NCBI GenBank assembly: GCA_048594885.1
Contig: JBMDXB010000027.1
Span: 1-64,000 of the forward strand
DNA: 64,000 bases
Origin: JBMDXB01 sp048594885
GTDB lineage: Bacteria > Acidobacteriota > Vicinamibacteria > Vicinamibacterales > 2-12-FULL-66-21
Direction of reading: 5' to 3'
Position numbers and translations under genes: made by a program. Positions 1 to 8,710 of this stretch are shown here, piece by piece (the first letter of the stretch is position 1; every line of letters starts with the position of its first letter). The notes beneath the pieces were generated by a model. That model was not told where the DNA came from, did not search any database, and saw only the letters and a program-made list of their open reading frames with translations.

Positions 1-1
1 G

Positions 2-181
2 CTGATGGCTGCCAGCGACCTGATCGAGGCCGGCGAGTGCGTCGCGGGGAGGATTCAGCTCGAGGACGTGCTGGCGAGAACCGATGGGGCCGACCGTCCG
101 CCGGATTTCATTGCGGGGACCGCGAGAGACACGTTCGCCGCAATGATCAGAGACGTGCTCGGCGCGCTCGTGTGCTCGTGA
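2..181 (+). CDS. C-terminal end of an unidentified protein (partial)
   Basis: An open frame enters from the left edge of the window and ends at TGA 179-181, giving about 59 residues rich in Ala, Asp, Glu and Arg. An in-frame ATG occurs at position 5, so this could also be a very short complete gene, but an upstream continuation is more likely. No motif is recognisable. The permease at 372 follows after about 190 bases on the same strand, with no sign of coupling. The call rests only on an uninterrupted frame with plausible composition. Confidence 0.35.
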   Translation: MMAASDLIEAGECVAGRIQLEDVLARTDGADRPPDFIAGTARDTFAAMIRDVLGALVCS

Positions 182-371
182 TCGGTGGTTCGCGGGGTCG
201 ATCACCGCGACTGCAACGTGGCCTTTGACAGGCCGTGGGACGTCGAATGCGTCCGATCGTGGGACGCGACCGTCCGCGTTCGACTGGTGAAGGGACCGTC
301 AATTCAGAAGTCCTTGCAGTTTACGGCCGGCATCGTCCTTGCCATGCCGCGGGTCCGGAGCTGGCACGCGC

Positions 372-2729
372 ATGACCGACATCCGCTACGCGATCCGGAC
401 GTACCTCCGCACGCCCGCCTTCACCACAGTGGCTACGCTGACGCTCGCCCTCGGCATCGGCGCCACGACGACGATCTTCAGCGTCATCAATGCGGTGCTC
501 CTGAAGCCGCTGCCGTTCCGCGATGGCGACCGTCTCGTGACGATGCGCGGCTCGCTGCCGGATCTCCGCGACGTGGCGGCGTCGAGCCGGTCGTTCGACG
601 GCCTGGCGATCTGGGCATCCAATCTCTTCAGCCTGCGCACGGATGCCGAGGCGCGACAGGTGCGCGGCGCGCAGGTCTCGCCCACGCTCCTGCCGCTTCT
701 CGGTGTGCAGCCGCTCCTCGGCCGCAACTTCACCGAGGACGACAACCGGCAGGAGACGGTCATCCTCGGCTACGGGCTCTGGCAATCGCGCTTCGGAGGC
801 GATCCCTCCATCGTCGGACGGCGGATCGATCTGAGCGGCACGTTCTACACCGTCATCGGCGTCGCGCCGGCCTGGTTCCGGTTTCCGACCGCTGACTTCC
901 AGCTCTGGGCGCCGCTCGGCCTGATCGACCGGACGACGCCGCAGCAGGCACGGAACCGCGCTTTCCGCATCTTCAGCGCGGTCGCACGTCTGAGCGACGG
1001 CGTGTCGCTCGATCAGGCGAGGGCCGAGACGCGGGCCATCAGCGCGGAGCTCGCCCGGTCGTACCCATCGACCAATGAGGGCATCGCCATCGAAGTGCAA
1101 ACGCTCTACGAGCGCCTCGTCGGCGACGTGAAGCCCGCCCTGATGCTGCTCCTCGGAACCGTCGGCTTGCTGCTGCTCATCGCCTGCGCGAACGTCGCCA
1201 ATCTCATGCTCGCCAGGACGGCGGTGCGCGAGCGCGAGATGGCGATCCGGCTGGCGCTTGGCGCACGGCGCTCGCGGCTGGTACGTCAGCTGATCAGCGA
1301 GAGCCTCGTGCTCGCCGCTGCGGGTGGCGTGCTCGGCTTCCTGCTGACGATGTGGGGGCTCGACCTGCTTCCGGCCGCGCTCGAGGCGCGCGTGCCGCGC
1401 GCCGACGGCATCCAGGTCGATCGCGTCGTGCTTGCGTTTTCGCTCGGTGCAACGATCCTGACCGGATTGTTCTTCGGCCTTGCGCCCGCCCTGCAATCTA
1501 TAACCGGACTCTCCACCACACTCAAGCAGGGCGGTCGCGGTGTGGCGGGCAGCGCGCGCGGCCGCCGGCTTCGCCGCGCGATCGTCGTGGTCGAGACCGC
1601 GCTGGCGGTGATCGTGCTCGTCGGCGCGGGCCTGCTCGTGCGCAGCTTCCTGTTGCTCACGGCACGCGACGCCGGCTTCGAGGCGTCGAACGTCGTCTCG
1701 TTCAACGTGCAATTCATGCAGGTGCCCGAGGCGGCGCGTGCGCAGACCGCGGCCGCGCTCGTCGAGCGGCTCACAGCCCTTCCCGGAGTCGAAGCGGCAG
1801 GAGCGGCGACGGGCCTGCCACCAGAAACTCCGCAACGCGGCACGCGCTTCGCGGCCGAGGGCATCACGCTCACTCCGGATCGCGACGGCGCGTACTTCAT
1901 CGCCGCGACGCCCGGCTACTTCACCGCGCTTCGCACGCCGGTGCTCGACGGCCGCGCCTTCGACACGCGGGATGCCGGCGGAAGCGCGCCGGTCGTCGTC
2001 GTCAACCAGACGCTGGCACGGCAGCTCTTTCCCGACGGCCCCGCAGTCGGGCGGCGGGTGAAACTGCTCAACCCCGAGCAGTCGGATGTCTGGCGGACGA
2101 TCGTCGGCGTCGTCGGCGACGTGCACTACCGCGGCCTGGCTGGTGACGTACAGCCGACGCTCTACACGCCGTTCGCCCAGACCCCGTTCATGTGGCTCTA
2201 CGTCATGGTGCGGACGCCGGTGATCTCCGACGCGGTGATGCGCTCGATCGCCATGGAAACGACGGCCGTGCATCCGGCACTGGCGGCGACGAACCTGCGG
2301 CCGCTCGCCGACGTCGTCGCCCAGACCGTGGCGCAGCCGCGGTTCAACATGGTCCTCGTTTCGTCGTTCGCGGCGCTCGCGCTGCTCCTGTCGGCGATCG
2401 GCATCTACGGCGTCATCGCGTATTCCGTGGCGCAGCGCACGCACGAGATCGGCGTCCGTATGGCGCTGGGGGCGGGACGGGCTGACGTCATGCGGCTCGT
2501 GCTCGGCGAAGGCATCGGCGTCTCGGTTGTCGGGATCGCGCTCGGCGTCGCCGGCGCAGCCGTCTTGACGAAGACGATGGCGGCTTTGCTGTTTGGCGTG
2601 ACCGCGCGCGATCCAGTCACCTACGGCGCGGGCGCGGCCGTCCTGTTCGTCGTGGCCGTCGCGGCGAGCTACTTCCCGGCACGCCGCGCCACTCGCGTCG
2701 AGGCGGTCACGGCGCTGCGGGCCGAATAA
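372..2729 (+). CDS. ADOP-type ABC transporter permease (MacB/FtsX family)
   Basis: A 785-residue inner-membrane protein of the Acidobacteria-duplicated-orphan-permease type. It has two tandem MacB-periplasmic plus FtsX halves: one transmembrane helix near residues 20-40 (TLTLALGIGATTTIFS), a periplasmic domain, three helices in the middle (around 260-400), a second periplasmic domain and three final helices. Both FtsX repeats show the family signature: EMAIRLALGARRSRLVRQL in the first half and HEIGVRMALGAGRADVMRLV in the second. The frame is open from 339, but ATG 372 (MTDIRYAIRTYLRTPAFT) matches the usual ADOP start. The N-terminal PadR-like segment found on many ADOP proteins is absent, and no ATPase gene lies next to it, as is usual for orphan permeases. 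Substrate is unknown; these proteins are generally assigned to macrolide or lipoprotein export. Confidence 0.92.
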   Translation: MTDIRYAIRTYLRTPAFTTVATLTLALGIGATTTIFSVINAVLLKPLPFRDGDRLVTMRGSLPDLRDVAASSRSFDGLAIWASNLFSLRTDAEARQVRGAQVSPTLLPLLGVQPLLGRNFTEDDNRQETVILGYGLWQSRFGGDPSIVGRRIDLSGTFYTVIGVAPAWFRFPTADFQLWAPLGLIDRTTPQQARNRAFRIFSAVARLSDGVSLDQARAETRAISAELARSYPSTNEGIAIEVQTLYERLVGDVKPALMLLLGTVGLLLLIACANVANLMLARTAVREREMAIRLALGARRSRLVRQLISESLVLAAAGGVLGFLLTMWGLDLLPAALEARVPRADGIQVDRVVLAFSLGATILTGLFFGLAPALQSITGLSTTLKQGGRGVAGSARGRRLRRAIVVVETALAVIVLVGAGLLVRSFLLLTARDAGFEASNVVSFNVQFMQVPEAARAQTAAALVERLTALPGVEAAGAATGLPPETPQRGTRFAAEGITLTPDRDGAYFIAATPGYFTALRTPVLDGRAFDTRDAGGSAPVVVVNQTLARQLFPDGPAVGRRVKLLNPEQSDVWRTIVGVVGDVHYRGLAGDVQPTLYTPFAQTPFMWLYVMVRTPVISDAVMRSIAMETTAVHPALAATNLRPLADVVAQTVAQPRFNMVLVSSFAALALLLSAIGIYGVIAYSVAQRTHEIGVRMALGAGRADVMRLVLGEGIGVSVVGIALGVAGAAVLTKTMAALLFGVTARDPVTYGAGAAVLFVVAVAASYFPARRATRVEAVTALRAE

Positions 2730-2979
2730 CGGTCTCCGTTGAGCGGCTGCATCGTGGTGCAGAATCGGCTGCGTGACGCTCAGCGTGATCATTCCGGCGT
2801 ACAACGACAAGCTACTCTAAAACGGCGTTACCAGAGATAGTGGCGTCGGCCCTCCGCGGTCCTGGCGGTATACTCACGTCACAGTTAGCCCTGACTCCCG
2901 GCACGCCGCCTCGGGCTATCCTCCACAAAGCGCGCGCTTGCACGGGAGTCGGGGACTCCGCGTTCCCGGGCCGCGAAGA

Positions 2980-3738
2980 ATGGCTCGGACGGCGGCGAAC
3001 GTGCGACAGTCTTTGAAGATCATGAACCGACGGTTGTCGAACGCACACGCACCGCTCGGGCCTGAGCCATCACCGCCGTTGGTCGAGTTTGGCGTCTTCA
3101 CATTCGATCGGCGGACAAGACAGGTGGTCGCCCGCGGGGGCGATACAGTGCATCTGACGCGAAAGGCATTCGATCTGCTGGAGATTCTGATTGCCCAGGC
3201 CCCGCGCGTCGTTCGCAAGACCGAACTTCACGAACGCCTGTGGCCCGAGACGTTCGTGTCGGACGCCACACTCGCAGGACTCGTGAAAGAGCTGCGTCGC
3301 GCGTTCCATGGGCACATGCCGGATGCGCGGCTGATTAGGACGGCGCACTCGGTCGGCTTCGCGTTCTGCACGCCGCTGACCGGGATTCAACCGCCTGAGA
3401 TCGTCGCCTCGGCACACCGGGTGATCGCGCGCAATCGACCGATTGCGCTGAAGGAAGGCGACAACATCATCGGTCGCGATCCCGCTTCCGATATCTGGCT
3501 CGATGGCCCCAGCGTCTCGCGCCGTCACGCGCGTATCGTCATCGAGGGCGCGCAGGCGCGGCTCGAGGATCTGGGCAGCAAGAACGGCACGAGGCTCCGC
3601 GATGCGCGACTCACCGCGCCGGCGGGACTCAGCGACGGCGACGAAGTGCAGATCGGGAAGTTCTCGATCGTGTATCGCAAAAGCTCGTCGGACGGCTCGA
3701 CCGAAACCGTTCACGACCGTTCCGGTGAAACGCCGTAG
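2980..3738 (+). CDS. Winged-helix DNA-binding protein with FHA domain
   Basis: A cytoplasmic regulator of 252 residues starting at ATG 2980; ATG 3022 is an equally possible start and neither has a clear ribosome-binding site. The first half is an OmpR/ToxR-type winged helix, with VEFGVFTFDRRTRQV, LTRKAFDLLEILI and a terminal wing ending HSVGFAF. The second half (about 150-240) is a forkhead-associated domain with the phosphothreonine-binding landmarks IGRDPASD, SVSRRHARI and SKNGTRL. There is no receiver domain. FHA domains read Thr phosphorylation, and a Ser/Thr kinase ends only 18 bases away on the opposite strand. I infer that this is a transcription factor controlled by protein phosphorylation, plausibly by that neighbour. 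Confidence 0.88.
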   Translation: MARTAANVRQSLKIMNRRLSNAHAPLGPEPSPPLVEFGVFTFDRRTRQVVARGGDTVHLTRKAFDLLEILIAQAPRVVRKTELHERLWPETFVSDATLAGLVKELRRAFHGHMPDARLIRTAHSVGFAFCTPLTGIQPPEIVASAHRVIARNRPIALKEGDNIIGRDPASDIWLDGPSVSRRHARIVIEGAQARLEDLGSKNGTRLRDARLTAPAGLSDGDEVQIGKFSIVYRKSSSDGSTETVHDRSGETP

Positions 3739-3756
3739 GAGTGCTCGGCACCAGCG

Positions 3757-6411
3757 CTACTTCAGGCGCTGCTTCCAGTTGGTGATCACACTGATTTCCG
3801 CGCCGCGTCCTCGATCGGACGGTTGACGGCTCAGGAACCGCTGTCCGTCGCGCGTGACATCGTAGTGCGGGCGGCCGTCGGTCAGAGTCAGTGGCGGCGT
3901 CGGAATGACGCTGCGCGGAGCCGAGGCGCGGAAGGTCGAGCCCGAGAAGTCGAGCGTGACCGACGAGATCCCGCCAAGTGGATACGCCCAATACATCAAT
4001 TCGCGGCCGTTCGCGTTCCAGCGACTGTGGACTCCGCCACCATTCGAGATCTGTGTCCGTTGGCCGGAGGTCAGGAACGGCTGGACGAACGTCTCGAAGG
4101 TGCCCGACTCGAACGAGTTGTAAGCGATCCACTTGCCGTCTGGCGATACGCGGCCAGCGAAGTGCATGAATGCGTGCTCGGGCAACAGCCGGAACGGCTT
4201 GCGCTCGCCCGTCAGGGGTAACACCCAGATCTGCCAGCCGCCCGGGAACTCCTGGGTCTGCGTGTAGATGATGAACTTGCCATCGGGCGTCCAGTCGCTC
4301 GGAAAGACGACGGCGTCGGTCGCATCGACCTCCAACAACCGCTCCTCTGGCAGGCCGCCATCGACCGAGGTCCGATACAGTCCGGGGCGGCCGTTCCGCG
4401 TCGAGGCGAAGACGATGTGCCGGCCGTCCGGCGACCAGATGGGATCGGCGTCCTGGGAGGCACCGAAGGTCAGTCGCGACGTGATGTCGCGGGCGATGTC
4501 GACAATCCACACATCCCAATTGCCCGTCACTGGATCGAGGCGATTCGCAGCGACGCGAGTGCCATCCGGCGAAATGGCGGGATTGAGATACTCAGTGCCC
4601 GGAGACGGTCGCAGCTCACGATCGGGTTGACCAGATCGATCGAACCACCTCAACGTGCCTCGTCGTCCCTCGAGCGGAGCCACGACGGCGAGGACGCCGG
4701 CCTCCGACACCGAAAACTCGGGATGCGCACTCAGATAGCCTGGCGCCACGTTGTTGGCAACCGTCTTGGCCGAGCCTTCCAACTGCAGACGGTCCGCTGA
4801 CAAGCGCTGCGCCATGAGCGCACTCCCGCGGACGAAGAGCAGGAACTCATCGGCATAGACCGCCGACTCGCCGGACTCCACGATTCGAACTGCCGTGTGA
4901 CCGTCGAGAGAGCCGACGAAGACCGCGCCGCCGTCCGGTCCGAGCTCGTGGAACAAGAAGTGCCGATGGTCGGGGAGAAATTGCGGGCGTAAACGGACCA
5001 CGCGCTCGCCAGCGGGCGGAAGCGCGACGCGTTCCACCGCACCGCCGAATTCAGACACCGTGAAAAGCTCGCCATCTGACGAGAACATCAGCGTGCCGCT
5101 CGCATTCCAGCTGCCGCCAGCAGGGTTCGGGGCATCGGCGAGCGGTACCGTCGGCCCGCCCGCGCGATCGATGCGGTGCAGCTTCCCTCGCGTGAAGAAC
5201 CCGATCGCCGAACCGTCAGGCTTCCAGAACGGCAGCGCCGGCGCCTCGGTGCCTGCAAGCGGTCGCAGTTCCGCGGTCGCGAACGAATGGAGCCACACGC
5301 CGGGCCCCGGGCCAAAGGCGCCGAGCGCCACGGTGCGGCCATCGGGTGAGAGCGCGACGCCGCCGGACGGCGTGTGATTGAGTGGCAGCTCGATGCCGAA
5401 CTCGAGCGGAGGCACCTCCGCAGGAGAGCGGTTCGACATGCGAAAGGCGACGACCGTGGCGCCCGTGAGCACGGCCAACAGCGCGAGCAGCCACACCAGG
5501 GGCTTCGGCCGAAGCAGGATCGGTGGTGGCAGGGCCGCGGGAGCATGAATTGACGACGGATCGAGCTCGACCTGCGCATCGCCGATGTCGCGCAAACGAT
5601 GCTTACGATCCTTTTGAAGACAACGGGTGATGAGCGCGCGCACGCGCAACGGCACCGAGTCGGGCAGCGCGGACAAGTCGGGCTCGCTGTCGAGGACCGC
5701 GGCAATCGTGTCCGACGAGGTCTTCCGATCGAACGCGCGTTGTCCGCTCAACATCTCGAAGAGCACGCATCCGAATGCCCAGATGTCGGTGCGCTTGTCC
5801 ACAAGAGTAGTGCGCATCTGCTCGGGGCTCATGTAGGCTACCGTTCCGAGGACGACCCCAGGGTTGGTGGTGACCGTGGCGGTGTGCACATCCGCGCCGT
5901 CGAACGGGTCCTCGAGCGCCTTCGCCAACCCGAAGTCGAGCACTTTGACCGTGCCATCCGGGCGGAGCTTGATGTTGGACGGCTTCAGGTCGCGATGGAT
6001 GACGCCGTGTTCGTGCGCGGCGTCGAGTGCGGAGGCGATTTGGCCGGCCGTGGTCAGAGCCACCTTGAGCGGCAGCCTGCCCTGCGCGATTCGATCCGCC
6101 AGCGTCGGACCCTCGACCAGTTCGAGGACGAGCGCCTGAGCGCCGTCCTGTTCTTCGACGCCGTAGATCGCAGCGATATTGGGATGGTTCAGCGAGGCGA
6201 GGATCTGCGCTTCCCGGGCCAGCCGTGCGAGCGATTCCGGCCGCTCGGCGACGCGGTGCGGCAGCACTTTGATCGCCACCTCGCGATTGAGCCGGATGTC
6301 GCGGGCTCGATACACCTCGCCCATGCCTCCCGCGCCCTCCAGCGCAAGGATTTCATACGGGCCGAGGCGTTGTCCGACGTGCACGCGGTTCTCCTGACGA
6401 TCGGTGCGCAT
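3757..6411 (-). CDS. Ser/Thr protein kinase with transmembrane helix and beta-propeller (PD40) sensor
   Basis: An 884-residue PknB-type receptor kinase. The kinase domain (about 15-275) is complete: glycine loop GAGGMGEV, VAIK lysine, HRDLKPSN catalytic loop, DFGLAKAL, SPEQM and DIWAFGCVLFEML. A transmembrane helix (LVWLLALLAVLTGATVVAF) follows near 335-355, then an extracytoplasmic half of TolB/PD40 beta-propeller repeats with recurring SPDGR, DPIWSPDGRHIVFAS and VSPDGKWIA. The frame is open to 6480, but ATG 6411 gives the usual short N-terminal tail before the kinase fold. It is convergent with the winged-helix/FHA gene, a natural candidate substrate or reader. Kinase-propeller fusions are abundant in Acidobacteriota; the ligand of the propeller is unknown. 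Confidence 0.93.
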   Translation of the reverse strand: MRTDRQENRVHVGQRLGPYEILALEGAGGMGEVYRARDIRLNREVAIKVLPHRVAERPESLARLAREAQILASLNHPNIAAIYGVEEQDGAQALVLELVEGPTLADRIAQGRLPLKVALTTAGQIASALDAAHEHGVIHRDLKPSNIKLRPDGTVKVLDFGLAKALEDPFDGADVHTATVTTNPGVVLGTVAYMSPEQMRTTLVDKRTDIWAFGCVLFEMLSGQRAFDRKTSSDTIAAVLDSEPDLSALPDSVPLRVRALITRCLQKDRKHRLRDIGDAQVELDPSSIHAPAALPPPILLRPKPLVWLLALLAVLTGATVVAFRMSNRSPAEVPPLEFGIELPLNHTPSGGVALSPDGRTVALGAFGPGPGVWLHSFATAELRPLAGTEAPALPFWKPDGSAIGFFTRGKLHRIDRAGGPTVPLADAPNPAGGSWNASGTLMFSSDGELFTVSEFGGAVERVALPPAGERVVRLRPQFLPDHRHFLFHELGPDGGAVFVGSLDGHTAVRIVESGESAVYADEFLLFVRGSALMAQRLSADRLQLEGSAKTVANNVAPGYLSAHPEFSVSEAGVLAVVAPLEGRRGTLRWFDRSGQPDRELRPSPGTEYLNPAISPDGTRVAANRLDPVTGNWDVWIVDIARDITSRLTFGASQDADPIWSPDGRHIVFASTRNGRPGLYRTSVDGGLPEERLLEVDATDAVVFPSDWTPDGKFIIYTQTQEFPGGWQIWVLPLTGERKPFRLLPEHAFMHFAGRVSPDGKWIAYNSFESGTFETFVQPFLTSGQRTQISNGGGVHSRWNANGRELMYWAYPLGGISSVTLDFSGSTFRASAPRSVIPTPPLTLTDGRPHYDVTRDGQRFLSRQPSDRGRGAEISVITNWKQRLK

Positions 6412-6530
6412 TATAACTCCCGGACTTTCCCCCAAATCTCCCCGGGCTAACCCCAGACTCGCGACCGTCGCTCGATCCACGATCGGTGCCCGACGCAGCG
6501 CGTGAGCGCTGAAACGAAGGGAGGACCATC

Positions 6531-7151
6531 ATGACCTGGATGCGAACAGCTGCTACGCTCGGGCTCGCGCTCGCCATCAACGTTGGCATCGCCTGCGATT
6601 CGAGGCCCTTGCCGACCGCATCTCCGACGACACCGAGCGCGATCGCCGGTTTGAGCGCGCATTCCCATCACGGATCGATCACCACGGGCGCAGCCGGCTC
6701 CGTCGCAGTGAATCCGACGCCAGATATGGCGGCGCAGCTGGACGAACTCCGCAGATTGACGGCGCCGTTCCACAACTTCGCCAAGGCTGTGGAGTACGGC
6801 TACAGCGTCGCCGCGCCTGGCGAGGGCGTGTGCATCTCGGATCCAGTCCGCGGCGGTATGGGCTTTCATTACACCCGCGGCGACGTGGACCTGATAGACG
6901 ATGGCGAGGTCGATCTCCTGCGGCCGGAATTCCTCGTCTACGCGCCGACGGCGAACGGCGGCCGGAAGTTCGCGGCGCTCGACTACTTCGTCCCCTACAA
7001 CACCTGGACGCAGGTCGACCCGCCGTCGCTCCTTGGCGTGCCCTTCCAGCGCGAGGACGCGTTTCAGGCCTTCGTGCTGCACATTTGGCTCTATTGGCAC
7101 AACCCCTCGGGGTTCTTCCAGAACTACAACCCCAGCGTGCCGCTCTGCTGA
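6531..7151 (+). CDS. Exported conserved hypothetical protein, probable lipoprotein
   Basis: A 206-residue protein with a hydrophobic N-terminal segment (ATLGLALAINVGIAC) ending in a cysteine that may be lipidated, although residue -3 is Gly rather than the preferred Leu. A Ser/Thr/Pro-rich linker and a small His cluster (SAHSHHG) follow. The C-terminal 140 residues form one domain with motifs such as GGMGFHYTRGDVDL, DYFVPYNTW and VLHIWLYWHNPSGFF. I have seen this pattern in unnamed exported proteins whose function is not known. A strong ribosome-binding site (GGGAGGA) precedes ATG 6531. It is divergent from the kinase gene at 6411, so the 120-base gap should hold promoters for both. Confidence 0.75.
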   Translation: MTWMRTAATLGLALAINVGIACDSRPLPTASPTTPSAIAGLSAHSHHGSITTGAAGSVAVNPTPDMAAQLDELRRLTAPFHNFAKAVEYGYSVAAPGEGVCISDPVRGGMGFHYTRGDVDLIDDGEVDLLRPEFLVYAPTANGGRKFAALDYFVPYNTWTQVDPPSLLGVPFQREDAFQAFVLHIWLYWHNPSGFFQNYNPSVPLC

Positions 7152-7434
7152 ATCGTTCGAACAGACTTCGCGGCGGCAAGGAGACCTGATGACGAAACCC
7201 AGGATCTGGGACCCGCTGACTAAGACGGCACCGTGAAGGGAGGACTTGGCGCAGCTCCGCCTACCTCCCCTGGGACACGTTCGGTTGCCGACGCGATCCG
7301 GTTGTTCGATCGAGGTAGCTGCGTGAGAACAGGAATTCGGGCCCCAGCCATCTTGAACAGTCAGCCCTGCCACTGCTATTGACGGGCAGTTCGGTGATTG
7401 CAGGTCATGAGCAATGGGCCGTCGAGGTGCTGCT

Positions 7435-8100
7435 TCAACGCACTTGTCCCTTTCGCTGACCATGCACTGCGGCCTGCCCATCGACGGGCCGACCGGATCT
7501 CGACTGCCGTTCTTCCGAAGCGGATACCTTGGAAGAAGCGCGGAGCTGCGTGCGAAGCCAGGCGCGCGCCATCCTCCAGTCACGCTTGACGGTATCAACC
7601 GAGACCCCGAGGGCGTCTGCCGTTTCCTCGATGTTCAACCCGGCAAAGTAGCGCAACTCCACGACGCGGCTCTTTCGAGGGTCGATAGCGGCAAGTTGAG
7701 CGAGCGCCTCGTCGAGCGCGAGGATCTCAACCCCCCGCTCCTCCGCCGTGGCCACCGCCTCGTCGAGCGTGACGCACAGCGCATGTCCTCCCCGCTTCGC
7801 GAAGCTCCGGCGACGGGCGTGATCGACGAGGATACGCCGCATGATCTGAGCGCAGAGCGCCAGGAAATGCTCCCGGTTCTCGCAGCGGATGCCGCCGGCG
7901 CGCAGGAGTTTCAGGTACGCCTCGTTGGCCAGAGCCGCCGATTCCACGCTGGCGCTGCCGTGCCGGCGCGCGAGGTGGTGGCGCGCAATCCGCCGCAGCA
8001 TCGGGTAGACGACAACCACCAGACGATCGAGCGCGGCGGCGTCGCCGTCATTCCAGGCGTCGAGCATCTGCGTGATTTCGTGTAGGTCCTGCTTCGCCAC
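7435..8100 (-). CDS. ECF-type RNA polymerase sigma factor (Sig-70_X6 / TIGR02999-like)
   Basis: A 221-residue alternative sigma factor. Region 2 is recognisable in MLRRIARHHLARR, LANEAYLKLLRAG and HFLALCAQIMRRILVDHARRR. Region 4 is a helix-turn-helix: VVELRYFAGLNIEETADALG followed by VSVDTVKRDWRMARAWLR. Length and sequence fit the Sig-70_X6 subfamily, whose genes commonly sit beside large Ser/Thr kinases; one lies 600 bases further on the same strand (8711-11158). No anti-sigma factor is adjacent, so control through the kinase is an inference. The start is GTG 8100, without an obvious Shine-Dalgarno sequence. Confidence 0.9.
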   Translation of the reverse strand: MAKQDLHEITQMLDAWNDGDAAALDRLVVVVYPMLRRIARHHLARRHGSASVESAALANEAYLKLLRAGGIRCENREHFLALCAQIMRRILVDHARRRSFAKRGGHALCVTLDEAVATAEERGVEILALDEALAQLAAIDPRKSRVVELRYFAGLNIEETADALGVSVDTVKRDWRMARAWLRTQLRASSKVSASEERQSRSGRPVDGQAAVHGQRKGQVR

Positions 8101-8181
8101 GCCGGCCGCAGTGTACCAAAAAGCGGCCGAACGTTAACCGGTCGTGCTCCGATTCGCGGGGTACAGGTAGGAGGCAAGACG

Positions 8182-8661
8182 ATGAAGTACCAAATCGCGC
8201 GAACCGTCTCTTTCATGGCACTCTTCCTGAGCCTTGCCGTCGGTGCCGCGCAAGCCGACCCGACCTGTTCGGCCGCCCGCGTCTCCGGGCACTGGGGATA
8301 CACCAAGACGGGGACCCTGTTCCTCCCGAACGGAGTCGCGGTTCCCTTTGCGACGGTGGGAAAACTGACGCTCTACGCGAACGGGGAGCTGTTCGGAATG
8401 AACAACGGCAGCGTGAACGGCATGGTCAGCACCGACGTGTTGCGGGGGAGCTTTCAAGTCAATCCGGACTGCACCGGAACGATGACGGTCGACGTGTACG
8501 ACCAGTCAGAGACGCTGCTCCGGACAATCGAGATGTCCCTCGTCGTCGTTGACGATGCCAAGGAGATCCGAGGCCTGGTGATGTCGCTGACGCTGCCAAA
8601 CGGCACAGGCTTGCGCTCCGTGATCACGGCCGAGGCCAAGCGGGTGATCCGGGAGGACTAG
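8182..8661 (+). CDS. Small exported protein of unknown function
   Basis: A 159-residue protein with a clear Sec signal peptide (MKYQIARTVSFMALFLSLAV, predicted cleavage after GAAQA). The mature part is about 135 residues of beta-rich sequence with two cysteines that could form a disulfide (DPTCSA and NPDCTGT). A consensus ribosome-binding site (GTAGGAGG) lies just before ATG 8182. It stands between and divergent from the sigma-factor gene, inside the sigma/kinase pair. I do not recognise the family; the pattern VNPDCTGTMTV is shared with many small acidobacterial periplasmic proteins. Confidence 0.78.
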   Translation: MKYQIARTVSFMALFLSLAVGAAQADPTCSAARVSGHWGYTKTGTLFLPNGVAVPFATVGKLTLYANGELFGMNNGSVNGMVSTDVLRGSFQVNPDCTGTMTVDVYDQSETLLRTIEMSLVVVDDAKEIRGLVMSLTLPNGTGLRSVITAEAKRVIRED

Positions 8662-8710
8662 TCGTCGCGTTCTGTCGCGAATCAGCTCGTACGCGCGACG
8701 AGGCCCGATG

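Noticed and set aside
321..2810. Long open frame on the minus strand opposite the ADOP permease
   Set aside because: It is antisense to a gene with clear domains, is rich in Arg, Asp and His with no motif, and such shadows are common in GC-rich DNA.
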